Below, piece after piece: positions 43,867-54,208 of a DNA stretch of 64,000 nt. A model generated the notes under the pieces. The model had not been told where the DNA came from. It searched no databases and worked only from the letters and a program-made list of their open reading frames with translations. Positions within the stretch are counted from its first letter, which is position 1, and each line of letters begins with the position of its first letter. The DNA lies in assembly GCF_022557175.1 (NCBI RefSeq), contig NZ_CP092915.1:4154001-4218000 (forward strand), in the 5' to 3' direction. The DNA comes from Mycolicibacterium sp. YH-1. Its GTDB lineage: Bacteria > Actinomycetota > Actinomycetes > Mycobacteriales > Mycobacteriaceae. A program made the translations under genes and the position numbers.

Positions 43867-44817
43867 CTACGGATCCCCCGGTCGCTCCGCTCCTGCCCGC
43901 CGTCCTCGCCACGCACGGAGCGTCGCCGCAACGTTGCCGTCCGCCGCACCGTCCAGCCAGTGGATGCGGTGATCGCGGCGGAACCACGATCGCTGACGGC
44001 GCACGTACCGTCGCGTGCCGATGAAGGTGCGTTCGGCGGCGTGGGCCAGCGCCTCCTCCGTCCCTCCTGCATCGAGGGCCTCGAGCACCTGCGCGTATCC
44101 GAGGGCCCGGGACGCGGTGACCCCGTCGCGCAGCCCGCGGTCGCACAGTTCGGCCACCTCGGCGACGAGACCACCGGTGAACATCAGGTCGGTGCGCGTC
44201 TGGAGTCGCTCGTCGAGACGCTCGGTCTCCCAGTCCAATCCGATGATGAGGGTGTCCCAGCGCGGATGTCCGATGGTGGGCGCGCTCGCGGCGAACGGCT
44301 GCCCCGTCAGCTCGACCACCTCCAGCGCGCGCACGATGCGGCGGCCGTCGGTGGGCAGGATCGAGGATGCGGCTTCGGCATCGACGCGGGCGAGTTCGGC
44401 GTGCAGCGCGGCGACGCCCACCTCGGCGAGCCGACCCTCCCACCGCCCCCGCACATCGGGATCGGTGGCCGGGAACGTCCACTCGTCGAGCAGCGACTGC
44501 ACGTAGAGCATCGATCCACCGACGATGACCGGCACCGCACCCCGAGCGGCGATGGCCTCGACGTCGGCGGCCGCGGCCTGCTGGTATCGGGCGACCGTCG
44601 CGGTCTGTGTCACGTCGAGAACGTCGAGCTGGTGATGCGGGATGCCTTGACGCTCGGCCACGCTCAGCTTCGCGGTACCGATGTCCATTCCGCGGTAGAG
44701 CTGCATGGCATCGGCGTTGACGATCTCGACAGCCGCGCCGCTCAACTCCTGAGCAACGGCCAACGCCAGCGCGGATTTGCCGGTGCCGGTGGGTCCGACG
44801 ATCGCAATGGGCCTCAT
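43867..44817 (-). CDS. miaA: tRNA dimethylallyltransferase
   Basis: A 316-residue enzyme that adds the dimethylallyl group to A37 of tRNAs reading UNN codons. The P-loop is [17 protein letters not shown], followed by [19 protein letters not shown] and [15 protein letters not shown]. The ATG at 44817 overlaps the upstream gene's stop (ATGA). The C-terminal tail [10 protein letters not shown] is encoded by repeat copy B and is not part of the conserved fold. The product is the substrate for miaB, also in this window. Confidence 0.96.
   Translation of the reverse strand: MRPIAIVGPTGTGKSALALAVAQELSGAAVEIVNADAMQLYRGMDIGTAKLSVAERQGIPHHQLDVLDVTQTATVARYQQAAAADVEAIAARGAVPVIVGGSMLYVQSLLDEWTFPATDPDVRGRWEGRLAEVGVAALHAELARVDAEAASSILPTDGRRIVRALEVVELTGQPFAASAPTIGHPRWDTLIIGLDWETERLDERLQTRTDLMFTGGLVAEVAELCDRGLRDGVTASRALGYAQVLEALDAGGTEEALAHAAERTFIGTRRYVRRQRSWFRRDHRIHWLDGAADGNVAATLRAWRGRRAGAERPGDP
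43870..43902. repeat. REP-like repeat, copy B (inside miaA 3' end)
   Basis: A 33-bp unit containing GGTCGCTCCGCTCCTGCCC, 3 mismatches from copy A and separated from it only by the miaA stop codon. Read on the minus strand it supplies the last ten or so codons of MiaA. Confidence 0.7.
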
Positions 44818-45512
44818 GGCAACCAGACGCCCGCGAAGTACCCCACACCGTAGGGCGCACCGCGGTAGTACTCGCGCGCCGACCACGACGTCGGTTCGGC
44901 GAGTCCGGCGAGGACCGCGAAGGCAACGGCCCCGACGATGCCGCCGCCCACACTGGCCAGTGCGGCCACGTCGCCGGTGGCCAGCGCGTCGTCGAGGGCC
45001 TCCTGCACCGGCACCGATGCGGCGTCGTACCCACCCGGTGCGGACGGGTTGAGGGTGTTGGCGCCGTCGGCGACCACCAGAACGCCGATCGGGTCGGCGG
45101 TGGCGTCGATCTCCGCACGCAGCGCCCGGCCGATGGACACCGCAGCGGACGCGTCATGGCCGGCGGCGTATGCCCGCACCTGCGCGCTGCCCCGGGGGTT
45201 GCACTGCCCGCGCACCCAGCCGGTGATGAGCGCACACAGGGGCAGCGGGCGCACCGCCTCCGCCTCGGTACCAGGCGTTTCAGGGCCGAGCGCGACGGGG
45301 ACGTCGACGCCGTAACCCGCGAATGTGCCGGCCGACCCGGGTGCTATCACCCGGTCGGCTGCCGCGACCCCGATCGCCACCCAGCGGTCCGGCAACTCCC
45401 CCGCCGCACGAAGCACGGCGGCCCGCAGCTCGTCGCACTCGGGTGCGGCGCCGGACGCGAGTTCGGGCACCATGACGGGCGCGGACGGTACGACGGCAAT
45501 CGCGCTCAGCAC
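44814..45512 (-). CDS. Class III extradiol dioxygenase-fold protein (Rv2728c-like)
   Basis: A 232-residue protein whose start, [20 protein letters not shown], and the [19 protein letters not shown] segment resemble the LigB/class III extradiol dioxygenase subunit B fold. The metal-binding histidines of true dioxygenases are not evident, so enzymatic activity is doubtful. The GTG at 45512 is used; the stop overlaps the miaA start by 4 nt. The pairing with miaA is conserved in mycobacteria. The function is unknown. Confidence 0.78.
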   Translation of the reverse strand: MLSAIAVVPSAPVMVPELASGAAPECDELRAAVLRAAGELPDRWVAIGVAAADRVIAPGSAGTFAGYGVDVPVALGPETPGTEAEAVRPLPLCALITGWVRGQCNPRGSAQVRAYAAGHDASAAVSIGRALRAEIDATADPIGVLVVADGANTLNPSAPGGYDAASVPVQEALDDALATGDVAALASVGGGIVGAVAFAVLAGLAEPTSWSAREYYRGAPYGVGYFAGVWLP

Positions 45513-45521
45513 GAGACCACG

Positions 45522-46418
45522 CTATCCAGCATCGGCGCGGGCCGACCCGGCGGCACTCGCGCTCTCGGCCGTGGCCGCCTCGCCGCGGGCCAGCGCGACG
45601 GTCGCGAAAACCATCACCGCGAAGGCGATGACGAGGGTGAACCAGCCCGCATCGCCGGGTCGCAGCGTCTCGCCCAGAATCACCACGCCCAGCACCGAGC
45701 CCACGACGGGTTCGGTGACGGTCATGGTCGGCAGCGACGCCGTGAGCGCACCCGCACGGAACGACGACTGCTGCCACGCGGTGCCTGCGATGGCGACGAG
45801 CGCCCACGCGTAGAGCTCGGGGGTGCGCAGCAGTTCTGTGACTCCGTCGCCGAGGCGGTCCACCACACCCTTGGTCAACACCGCGAACACGCCCCACAGC
45901 GCGCCGGAGACCATCGCGAGCAGCACCGCACCTGTGGGCCCGGGGAAGATCCGCGCACCGACAACGCACACCACCAGCGCCGGGCCAAGCACCGCGATGA
46001 CCAGCGACCACGTCTCGAACGACGCCCGCGAGACCCCCTCGGTCGGGTTGCCGACCGTCACGATGACGACAACGGCCGCCGCGAGCAGCGCCGCCCACGT
46101 CCACTGGAACCGCGACACGCGTTGTCCGGTGATCCTGGCGTTGATCGGCAGTGCGAACAGCAGCGACGTGACCAGGATGGCCTGCACCAGGAGCACCGAG
46201 CCCAAACCGAGCGCGGCCGCCTGCAGCCCGAATCCCACCGCCGACACCCCGCTGCCCAGCCACCACTGACGGTCCCGCAGCAGGCGCGTGAACAGCCCGA
46301 GATGACTGACCGGTTCATCGGTGACCTCGTGCGCGGACCGCTGATGGATGACATCGCCGACGGCGATGAACAGGGCCGCGCCCAGCGCCAGGAGGGCGGC
46401 GATATCGGTCTTATCCAC
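45522..46418 (-). CDS. DMT-superfamily membrane transporter
   Basis: A 298-residue membrane protein with about ten hydrophobic segments, arranged as two EamA-like halves. It starts VDKTDIAALLALGAALFIAVG, then IHQRSAHEVTDEPVSHL, a sequence shared by a family of mycobacterial DMT transporters. The second half contains ALWGVFAVLTKGVV and TEPVVGSVLGVVILGE. The GTG at 46418 is preferred with GGAGG 12 nt upstream; GTG at 46445 is in frame. The substrate is unknown. It sits 9 bp upstream of the extradiol-fold gene. Confidence 0.82.
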   Translation of the reverse strand: MDKTDIAALLALGAALFIAVGDVIHQRSAHEVTDEPVSHLGLFTRLLRDRQWWLGSGVSAVGFGLQAAALGLGSVLLVQAILVTSLLFALPINARITGQRVSRFQWTWAALLAAAVVVIVTVGNPTEGVSRASFETWSLVIAVLGPALVVCVVGARIFPGPTGAVLLAMVSGALWGVFAVLTKGVVDRLGDGVTELLRTPELYAWALVAIAGTAWQQSSFRAGALTASLPTMTVTEPVVGSVLGVVILGETLRPGDAGWFTLVIAFAVMVFATVALARGEAATAESASAAGSARADAG

Positions 46419-46626
46419 GGCGCTCGGCAACCTCCAACCGTTCACCTCCGGCAGCTCTGGGACGGCGTCGCATGTGCCCGCCGGGACCCGAGCTTAGGCA
46501 ACGACTCGCGCAAAGACGTGGGCACTCCGGACGCCACCCTGTTTAATAGCGTGCGAAGAGCCAAATGGCGCCGCGTTGCGCGGCAGGAGCGTGGGCCCCC
46601 ACGCAGAGTGCACGAGGATGACGGAC

Positions 46627-47946
46627 ATGACGACCAGCGAGTCAGGCAGCACCCCAAAGCCCGCACCCCGACCCGGACCACCGCGCCCGGTTCCCCGGCC
46701 CGGGGGTTCTGCTCCGACAGTGGTCACCGCCCCCGCTGCCGACCCGCACCAGTTCGGACGCGTCGACCCCGACGGCACCGTCTGGTTGATCACGTCGGCA
46801 GGCGAACGGCAGATCGGTTCGTGGCAGGCCGGCGACAACGAGGCCGCGTTCGCGCACTTCGGGCGCCGGTACGACGATTTGCACACCGAGGTCGCGCTGA
46901 TGGAGCGACGGCTCGCGTCGGGCACCGGTGACGCCCGGAAGATCAAGTCCGCGGCCACCACGCTGGCCGAGGGGCTGCCGACCGCGGCGGTCCTCGGCGA
47001 CGTCGATGCGCTGGCAGCGCGGCTGACGGCCATCATCGGGCAGGCCGACAGCAGTGCCGCCGACGAGCGTCAGCGCCGCGACGAGCACCGCGCCGCCCAG
47101 ACCACCCGCAAGGAGACACTGGCCGTCGAGGCCGAGGAGATCGCCAACTCCTCGACGCAGTGGAAGGCGGCGGGCGACCGGCTGCGCGAGATCCTCGACG
47201 AGTGGCGCACCATCACCGGACTGGACCGCAAGACCGACGACGCGCTGTGGAAGCGCTACTCGGCGGCGCGGGAGACGTTCAACCGTCGCCGCGGATCGCA
47301 CTTCGCCGAACTCGATCGGGAACGCGTCGGGGTCAAGCAGGCCAAGGAGGCGCTGTGCGAGCGCGCCGAGGCGCTGTCGGACTCCACCGACTGGGGCCCG
47401 ACGAGTTCGACGTTCCGCGACCTGCTCACCCAGTGGAAGGCCGCGGGACGGGCGTCCAAGGACCTCGACGACGCACTGTGGCGCCGGTTCAAGGCCGCCC
47501 AGGACAAGTTCTTCTCCGCCCGCAACGCCGTCAACGCCGAGCGCGACGCCGAGTTCGAGGCCAACGCCACCGCCAAGGAGGCCCTGCTGATCGAGGCAGA
47601 GGCCATCGACATCTCCGACCCGGACGCGGCGCGTGCCGCTCTGCGCACGGTCGGCGACAAGTGGGACGCCCTCGGCAAGGCACCGCGCGAGCGCAGCGCC
47701 GAACTCGAACGACGCATGCGTGCTGTCGAGAAGCGAGTTCGTGACGCGGCGTCGTCAGGGTGGTTGGATCCGGAGGCTCAGGCCCGGGCAGACCAGTTCC
47801 GGATTCGCGCAGAGCAGTTCGAGCACCAGGCCGAGAAGGCCGAGGCCGCGGGACGCACCAAGGACGCCGAGCAGGCACGCGCGAGCGCAACGCAGTGGCG
47901 GGAGTGGGCCGAGGCCGCGGTGGAGGCTCTGGGCAAGAAGCGCTAG
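46627..47946 (+). CDS. DUF349 coiled-coil protein (Rv2731-like)
   Basis: A 439-residue soluble protein. After a Pro-rich N-terminus (residues 8-45) and a conserved segment ([28 protein letters not shown]), it contains at least three DUF349 helical repeats (each with a W-K-AG pattern such as [19 protein letters not shown] and [15 protein letters not shown]), then a charged coiled coil ending [14 protein letters not shown]. The ATG at 46627 has GAGG 9 nt upstream; 46618 is an alternative. Related DUF349 proteins affect RNA metabolism or alarmone responses, unproven here. It overlaps the convergent gene by 4 nt. Confidence 0.88.
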   Translation: MTTSESGSTPKPAPRPGPPRPVPRPGGSAPTVVTAPAADPHQFGRVDPDGTVWLITSAGERQIGSWQAGDNEAAFAHFGRRYDDLHTEVALMERRLASGTGDARKIKSAATTLAEGLPTAAVLGDVDALAARLTAIIGQADSSAADERQRRDEHRAAQTTRKETLAVEAEEIANSSTQWKAAGDRLREILDEWRTITGLDRKTDDALWKRYSAARETFNRRRGSHFAELDRERVGVKQAKEALCERAEALSDSTDWGPTSSTFRDLLTQWKAAGRASKDLDDALWRRFKAAQDKFFSARNAVNAERDAEFEANATAKEALLIEAEAIDISDPDAARAALRTVGDKWDALGKAPRERSAELERRMRAVEKRVRDAASSGWLDPEAQARADQFRIRAEQFEHQAEKAEAAGRTKDAEQARASATQWREWAEAAVEALGKKR

Positions 47947-48536
47947 GCGTCGGGACGGTTGGGACCTGCGGCCGGGTGGTCGCCCGGCCCATCCAACAGA
48001 CCCTTGCGCTGGTTCTCCGCCATCTGCTGGCGGCGCGCCTCCTCGGCGGCCAACTGCAGGGCGGTTCGCGACCAGACCACGCGGATCCAGTGGAACGTCA
48101 ACAGGATCACGGCGATCCAGGCCACGACGAGCCCCAACCCGGGGCCGGGAAGAGGCGCCGCGACGGTCTGGCGCGACCACACCGCGAGCATGCCGATCGG
48201 GCACGCCACCGCTGAGCCGGCCAGCGCGATCCAGGCCAGCGCCCATCTGCGGGTCAGCAGCGCCAGGATCGAGAAGCCGACGCTGAACACCAGGATCAGC
48301 CAGAGGAACACGCGCGATGGCAACGCCACGGCCGCCTCTCCGGCGGCGTCGGTGCCCAGCAGGGCGTCGAGCCCCTTGGCGCCGCCGGTGTGCGGCAGCA
48401 CGAACGACAGCAGGATCACGAACACCAGGCCCGCCACGACCAGAGCCCTTGCCCCCGGGTCGATCTCACGTGCGACGCGACGTTCCGCGTCCTCGATATC
48501 GCCCTTGAAGTCGTCGAACTCCCCGTTGCCGGTCAC
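47943..48536 (-). CDS. Membrane protein (Rv2732c-like)
   Basis: A 197-residue protein with an acidic N-terminus ([24 protein letters not shown]), four transmembrane helices (from [17 protein letters not shown] to [20 protein letters not shown]) and a basic Gln-rich tail. The GTG at 48536 overlaps the miaB stop as GTGA, giving coupled translation; an ATG at 48545 is possible. The miaB link is conserved in mycobacteria. The function is unknown. Confidence 0.82.
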   Translation of the reverse strand: MTGNGEFDDFKGDIEDAERRVAREIDPGARALVVAGLVFVILLSFVLPHTGGAKGLDALLGTDAAGEAAVALPSRVFLWLILVFSVGFSILALLTRRWALAWIALAGSAVACPIGMLAVWSRQTVAAPLPGPGLGLVVAWIAVILLTFHWIRVVWSRTALQLAAEEARRQQMAENQRKGLLDGPGDHPAAGPNRPDA

Positions 48537-50128
48537 TTGGAGCATCCCGATACCGCGGGCTGCGGGCGCGGCATGCCGATACTTGGCATGCCGAGCCCGA
48601 CATTGGTGGTCACCTTGCGACCCTCCTCGTGTGCGTCTCCGGCCCTGGTGCGCCGATGGTCGATTACATCTGCGTCGGCGATCAGGTGGTGGGGCGCGGC
48701 GCCGGTCACCGTCGTGACGATCACATCGCCCGGGCGGACGTCGCGGCCACCGGGCGCGAAGTGCACCAGACGGCCGTCCCGCGCCCGACCCGACATCCTT
48801 GCCGTGCTCGAGTCCTTGCGTCCCTCACCGGTGGCGACCAGGAGTTCGACGACCGTCCCGACCTGTGCGGCATTCTCCTCCAGGGAGATTCGCTCCTGCA
48901 GCTCGATCAGACGTTCATACCGCTCCTGCACAACCGCCTTGGGGAGTTGGTCGGCCAACTCGGCGGCCGGCGTGCCGGGACGCTTCGAGTACTGAAACGT
49001 GAATGCCGTTGCGAAGCGCGCGCGGGCCACCACGTCGAGCGTCGCGGCGAAGTCCTCCTCGGTCTCGCCGGGGAAGCCCACGATGATGTCGGTGGTGATG
49101 GCGGCGTGCGGTATGGCCGCGCGAACCCTGTCGATGATGCCCAGGTAGCGCTCGGCACGGTAGGACCGGCGCATGGCCCGCAGAATGCGGTCCGACCCGG
49201 ATTGCAGCGGCATGTGCAGGGTCGGACAGACATTGGGGGTGACGGCCATGGCCTCGATCACGTCGTCGGTGAATTCCGCGGGGTGCGGCGAGGTGAAGCG
49301 AACCCGTTCCAGCCCCTCGATGCGCCCACACTCACGCAACAACTTCGCGAATGCGCCCCGATCGCGCTCGACATCCGGATCGGCGAACGAAATGCCGTAG
49401 GCATTGACGTTCTGACCCAACAGCGTGACCTCGAGGACGCCCTGGTCGGCCAGCGCCTGCACCTCGGCGAGGACGTCGGCGGGATGGCGGTCGACCTCCT
49501 TGCCGCGCAGTGCCGGAACGATGCAGAACGTGCAGGTGTTGTTGCAGCCGACCGAAATGGAAACCCATGCGGCGTATGCGGATTCGCGAGTGGCGGGCAG
49601 AGCGGACGGAAACTCCACTAGCGCGTCGGCGATCTCGACCTGCGCGACCCGGTTGTGCCGGGCGCGTTCGAGCAGGGCTGGCAGCGACCCGATGTTGTGG
49701 GTGCCGAAGACCACGTCCACCCACGGCGCCTTGGACAGCACCGCCTCGCGGTCCTTCTGCGCCAGGCAGCCGCCGACGGCGATCTGCATATCGGGATCGG
49801 ACGCCCGCCGCGGTGCCAGGTGGCTGAGGTTTCCGTACAGCTTGTTGTCGGCGTTCTCCCGCACCGCGCAGGTGTTGAACACCACGATGTCGGCATCGGA
49901 ACCGTCGGCCGCACGCTCGTAGCCGGCGGCGTCCAGCAGGCCGGAGAGCCGCTCGGAGTCGTGCACGTTCATCTGGCAGCCGTAGGTACGGACCTGATAG
50001 GTACGGGCCGACGAGCGCTCGTGCGAGGAGCCGACGACTTCTGTCGTGCGCTCGGATGCTGGGTCGATGACTCCCGCTGGGCGCCCTCCGACGCCCATCG
50101 GGGCGCCGTCGGTCACCGTCGAAGTCAC
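48533..50128 (-). CDS. miaB: tRNA-2-methylthio-N6-dimethylallyladenosine synthase
   Basis: A 531-residue radical-SAM methylthiotransferase acting on i6A37 made by MiaA. The N-terminal cluster cysteines are in [27 protein letters not shown] and VGGCLAQKD. The radical-SAM motif is [10 protein letters not shown]-terminal TRAM domain spans [18 protein letters not shown] to [16 protein letters not shown]. The GTG at 50128 is chosen; the 111 upstream in-frame residues are antisense to gluA. N- and C-terminal tails are longer than in E. coli MiaB but usual for mycobacteria. Confidence 0.95.
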   Translation of the reverse strand: MTSTVTDGAPMGVGGRPAGVIDPASERTTEVVGSSHERSSARTYQVRTYGCQMNVHDSERLSGLLDAAGYERAADGSDADIVVFNTCAVRENADNKLYGNLSHLAPRRASDPDMQIAVGGCLAQKDREAVLSKAPWVDVVFGTHNIGSLPALLERARHNRVAQVEIADALVEFPSALPATRESAYAAWVSISVGCNNTCTFCIVPALRGKEVDRHPADVLAEVQALADQGVLEVTLLGQNVNAYGISFADPDVERDRGAFAKLLRECGRIEGLERVRFTSPHPAEFTDDVIEAMAVTPNVCPTLHMPLQSGSDRILRAMRRSYRAERYLGIIDRVRAAIPHAAITTDIIVGFPGETEEDFAATLDVVARARFATAFTFQYSKRPGTPAAELADQLPKAVVQERYERLIELQERISLEENAAQVGTVVELLVATGEGRKDSSTARMSGRARDGRLVHFAPGGRDVRPGDVIVTTVTGAAPHHLIADADVIDHRRTRAGDAHEEGRKVTTNVGLGMPSIGMPRPQPAVSGCSK

Positions 50129-50231
50129 GGCCCAATGGTACGGCGGCCGGTCCGGAGGCCCAATTCGGTCAAACTCGCCGGAATTCCGAGAGCCCGGCGA
50201 GCAGGGCGTTCCCTGGGTAAGGTCTGTCCGC

Positions 50232-51017
<786 letters not shown>

Positions 51018-51054
51018 CGCCCTGCACCCCATTGCCCGCCGAAAGGAACTGACT

Positions 51055-51891
51055 GTGCCACTCAAGACCTCCACCCGAACTCTGCGATTCCGGGTCGCCG
51101 CCGCCGTCGCGATCGCCATCGCCCTCCCCCTGTCGCTCACCGCGTGTGGGGGCGGAGGCGGATCCGACGAGGGCAAGATCGTCATCGGCACCAAGTTCGA
51201 CCAGCCCGGTCTGGGCCTGAAGAACCCCGATGGCACCGTGACCGGGTTCGACGTCGATGTCGCCACCTACGTGGCCAAGGAACTGGGCTACACACCGGAG
51301 CAGATCGAGTGGAAGGAATCGCCCTCGAGCCAGCGGGAGACGCTGATCCAGAACGATCAGGTCAAGTTCATCGCCGCCACCTACTCCATCACCGACGCGC
51401 GTAAGGAGAAGGTGTCCTTCGCCGGGCCGTACCTGGTCACCGGCCAGAGCCTGCTGGTGCGTGCGGACAACACCGACATCACCGGCAAGGACTCGCTGCA
51501 GAACAACAAGAAGCTGTGCTCGGTGTCCGGATCTACTCCGGCACAGCGGATCAAGGACGAGTACCCCGGCGTGCAGCTGCAGCAGTACGACACCTACTCG
51601 GCGTGCGTCGAGGCCCTGAAGAACGGTGCCGTCGACGCGGTGACCACCGATGAGGTCATCCTCGCCGGCTACGCAGCCCAGAGCCCGGGCACGTTCAAGA
51701 TCGTCGGCGAGCCGTTCTCCGAGGAGAACTACGGCATCGGCCTGAAGAAGGGCGACACCGAACTGCAGACCAAGATCAACGACGCCATCACGAAGATGGA
51801 GGCCGACGGCGCGTGGAAGGCCGCGTTCGAGAAGAACCTCGGGCCCGCCGGAATCCCGGTGCCCACTCCCCCGACTGTCGACAAGAACTGA
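51055..51891 (+). CDS. gluB: Amino-acid ABC transporter substrate-binding lipoprotein
   Basis: A 278-residue lipoprotein with a signal peptide and lipobox LTAC (Cys31), followed by a Gly-rich linker. The type II periplasmic-binding fold reads KIVIGTKFDQPGLGLKN, TGFDVDVATYVAKELGY and AATYSITDARKEKVSFAGPY, typical of glutamate/glutamine binders. CSVSGSTPAQRI and SACVEAL contain a probable disulfide pair. The GTG at 51055 follows AAAGGAACTGACT. Confidence 0.92.
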   Translation: MPLKTSTRTLRFRVAAAVAIAIALPLSLTACGGGGGSDEGKIVIGTKFDQPGLGLKNPDGTVTGFDVDVATYVAKELGYTPEQIEWKESPSSQRETLIQNDQVKFIAATYSITDARKEKVSFAGPYLVTGQSLLVRADNTDITGKDSLQNNKKLCSVSGSTPAQRIKDEYPGVQLQQYDTYSACVEALKNGAVDAVTTDEVILAGYAAQSPGTFKIVGEPFSEENYGIGLKKGDTELQTKINDAITKMEADGAWKAAFEKNLGPAGIPVPTPPTVDKN

Positions 51892-51931
51892 CGGTCATCG
51901 ACGAGAGCTGACGGGAGCCAGCGGAGTCCAC

Positions 51932-52612
51932 GTGGAGGTCTTCTCCGAGTATCGCGGCCAGATTTTCGAGGCGTTCTGGACCACGATTCAGTTGACGGTG
52001 TATTCGGCCGTGGGTGCGTTGATCCTCGGTACCGTGCTGGCCGCCCTGCGGCTGTCACCGGTGCCGGTGCTCAAGTGGCTCGGCACCGCCTACGTCAACG
52101 TGGTGCGGAACACTCCGCTGACCCTCATCATCCTGTTCTGCTCGTTCGGCCTGTCCCAGACGCTCGGCCTGACGCTGGTGGACGCGCAGTCGATGACCTC
52201 GATCGAGGACAGCAACTTCCGGCTCGCGGTGCTGGGCTTGACGGTCTACACGGCGGCGTTCGTGTGCGAGACGGTGCGGTCCGGGGTGAACACGGTGCCG
52301 CTGGGTCAAGCCGAGGCCGCCAGGTCGCTGGGCCTGACGTTCGGCCAGAACCTGCGAATGATCCTGCTGCCTCAGGCCTTTCGCGCGGTGCTCATCCCAT
52401 TGGGATCGGTCCTCATCGCGTTGACGAAGAACACCACCATCGCCTCGGCGATTGGCGTGGCCGAGGCCGCGCTGCTCATGAAGGAGATGATTGAGAACAC
52501 CGCTGCGCTACTGGCGATCGGCACCATATTCGCGCTGGGCTTCGTGGTGCTGACGCTGCCGCTCGGCTTGTTCTTCGGTTGGCTGGGCAAGCGACTCGCG
52601 GTGGTGCGGTAA
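51932..52612 (+). CDS. gluC: Amino-acid ABC transporter permease
   Basis: A 226-residue HisM/GluC-type permease with five transmembrane helices. Signatures are NVVRNTPLTLIILFCSFGL near helix 2 and the cytoplasmic EAA loop GQAEAARSLGLTFGQNLRMILLPQAFR. The start is the GTG at 51932 (VEVFSEYRGQIFEAF). The stop TAA overlaps the ATG of gluD (TAATG). It pairs with GluD to form the heterodimeric channel. Confidence 0.92.
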   Translation: MEVFSEYRGQIFEAFWTTIQLTVYSAVGALILGTVLAALRLSPVPVLKWLGTAYVNVVRNTPLTLIILFCSFGLSQTLGLTLVDAQSMTSIEDSNFRLAVLGLTVYTAAFVCETVRSGVNTVPLGQAEAARSLGLTFGQNLRMILLPQAFRAVLIPLGSVLIALTKNTTIASAIGVAEAALLMKEMIENTAALLAIGTIFALGFVVLTLPLGLFFGWLGKRLAVVR

Positions 52613-53490
52613 TGAGCGGATCAGTCCTCTTCGATGCGCCCGGCCCGCGCGCCAGGGTGCGCAACCGGCTCATCACCGTGGTCACGGTCGTGCTCGCGGC
52701 GCTTGTTGCCTGGGTGGTCTACGGGCGACTGGAGAGCAAGGGCCAACTCACCAGCGCCAAGTGGGAGCCGTTCCTCACGTCGAACCTGTGGACCACCTAC
52801 GTGCTGCCGGGTGTGCAGGGCACGCTGACGGCCGCTGCCGTGTCGATCGTGCTAGCGCTGATCCTTGGGCTTCTGCTCGGTGTCGGCCGGCTGTCCACGC
52901 ACAGACCACTGAGTTGGGCGTGCGCGATTTTCGTGGAGTTCTTCCGCGCGGTGCCGGTGCTGATCATGATGATCTTCGCGTACTTCCTGTTCGCCCTGTA
53001 CGACGTCTTCCCGTCCAAGTACCTCGCACTGGCCGGCGTCATCACCGGTCTGACGCTGTACAACGCCGCGGTGATCGCCGAGATCGTCCGCGCCGGTATC
53101 AACGCGCTGCCGCGCGGCCAGTCCGAGGCCGCATCGGCCCTTGGTCTGCGCTGGGGTCAGACCATGCGGTCGATCATGCTGCCGCAGGCCATCACGTCGA
53201 TGCTGCCGGTGCTGGTATCGCAGATGGTCGTGGTCCTCAAGGACACCGCCATCGGCTACCAGATCACGTTCGTCGAGATGGTCCGACAGGGCACGGTCGT
53301 CGGGGCCGCGTACGGCAATTACGTCCCTGCCCTGATCGTCATCGCGCTGTTGATGATCAGCCTCAACTTCGCGTTGTCGGCACTGGCGACACGGCTGGAA
53401 CGCCGGATGCGCCGGTCCCGGCGTGGACCGGCCCCACTCGAGATCGAGGCCGTCGAACAGGAGGGCGCGCCCGGCGCCAAGGCGGTTTAG
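52612..53490 (+). CDS. gluD: Amino-acid ABC transporter permease
   Basis: A 292-residue permease, the second channel subunit. It has one more N-terminal helix than GluC (VVTVVLAALVAWVVYG), the FFRAVPVLIMMIFAYFLFAL segment and the EAA loop GQSEAASALGLRWGQTMRSI. The C-terminus is Arg-rich then acidic. The ATG at 52612 overlaps the gluC stop. As a group the four genes likely import glutamate or a related acidic amino acid. Confidence 0.92.
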   Translation: MSGSVLFDAPGPRARVRNRLITVVTVVLAALVAWVVYGRLESKGQLTSAKWEPFLTSNLWTTYVLPGVQGTLTAAAVSIVLALILGLLLGVGRLSTHRPLSWACAIFVEFFRAVPVLIMMIFAYFLFALYDVFPSKYLALAGVITGLTLYNAAVIAEIVRAGINALPRGQSEAASALGLRWGQTMRSIMLPQAITSMLPVLVSQMVVVLKDTAIGYQITFVEMVRQGTVVGAAYGNYVPALIVIALLMISLNFALSALATRLERRMRRSRRGPAPLEIEAVEQEGAPGAKAV

Positions 53491-53542
53491 CCGTGCGGTT
53501 CGGCTCGAAACCCCCTGGGCCGGGCGCAGTTTCCCTGGGCGA

Positions 53543-54025
53543 CTAGCGCGACGCCGCCAGCATTCCGGCCTCGTACGAGCCACCCTTCTGTTGCACGATC
53601 ACGGCGAGCCGGTTCGCCGCATTGATCATCGCCACCAGGGCGACCAGGGCAACGATCTGGTCATCGTCGTAGTGCTTGTTCACCTGGGTCCACGTCTCGT
53701 CGGACACGCCGGTGCCGGTGTCGGCCAGCCGGGTGCCCTCCTCGGCTAGCGCCAGCGCGGCCGCCTCGGCCTCGGTGAACACACTGGACTCGCGCCAGGC
53801 GGCGACCAGGTTGAGCCGGGTCGCGGACTCACCGGCGGCCGCGGCCTCCTTGGTGTGCATGTCGATGCACCAGCCGCAGCCGTTGATCTGGCTGGCGCGC
53901 AGACTCACCAGCTCCTGGGTGGCCTTGGGCAGCGGCGACTGTTCGATCACCTGCCCGAGGTTGGCGAATCGCTTGACGAACTTGATGCCGAGCTCGTTGG
54001 TGAACAGGTTGATCCGGGGTTCCAT
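53543..54025 (-). CDS. Carboxymuconolactone decarboxylase/AhpD-like protein
   Basis: A 160-residue helical protein of the carboxymuconolactone decarboxylase (AhpD-like) family. The redox motif is CGWC in INGCGWCIDMHTKEAAAAGE, the AhpD core of CxxC with a nearby His. It may reduce peroxides or related electrophiles. The ATG at 54025 is preferred because an ECF41-type promoter predicts a transcript start at about 54060, downstream of the alternative ATG at 54064. It is divergent from an ECF41 sigma factor, the classic partner of this family. Confidence 0.88.
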   Translation of the reverse strand: MEPRINLFTNELGIKFVKRFANLGQVIEQSPLPKATQELVSLRASQINGCGWCIDMHTKEAAAAGESATRLNLVAAWRESSVFTEAEAAALALAEEGTRLADTGTGVSDETWTQVNKHYDDDQIVALVALVAMINAANRLAVIVQQKGGSYEAGMLAASR

Positions 54026-54066
54026 GGGGTCGTCCTCACTCGTCGTGTTTGCAGTGCCGGACATGA

Positions 54067-54093
54067 GACGCCGATGAGCCGATGTCCGTGACA
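54067..54093 (-). promoter_or_regulatory. ECF41-type promoter of the CMD-like gene
   Basis: On the minus strand TGTCACG (54093-54087), 16-bp spacer, CGTC (54070-54067). This fits the ECF41 promoter pattern TGTCACA-N16/17-CGTC with one mismatch. It predicts a transcript start about 35 bp before the ATG at 54025. Confidence 0.65.
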
Positions 54094-54102
54094 CCCGTGC
54101 AA

Positions 54103-54118
54103 TGTGACGCGCGCCACA
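54103..54118. promoter_or_regulatory. Near-consensus Crp-type site
   Basis: TGTGA-CGCGCG-CCACA matches 9 of 10 fixed positions of TGTGA-N6-TCACA and lies exactly between the two divergent ECF41-type promoters. It may add cAMP/Crp input; the GC-rich spacer makes chance possible. Confidence 0.4.
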
Positions 54119-54138
54119 TCACTCGGCGGGGACCCTGA

Positions 54139-54165
54139 TGTCACAACATGACGTTGACTGGTGTC
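54139..54165 (+). promoter_or_regulatory. ECF41-type promoter of the sigma factor gene
   Basis: TGTCACA (54139-54145), 16-bp spacer, TGTC (54162-54165). The -35 is perfect; the -10 has one mismatch from CGTC. It predicts autoregulation of the sigma gene starting at 54209. Confidence 0.55.
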
Positions 54166-54208
54166 ATGTGGTCGGCACTAACGAGAAGTGGACAGTGAGG
54201 AGTCGCTC

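Noticed and set aside
42950..45235. A single 761-codon minus-strand frame ending as DapF
   Set aside because: The part before 43816 is an Arg-rich out-of-frame reading of miaA and its neighbour; DapF begins at the conserved VKFAKGHG segment.
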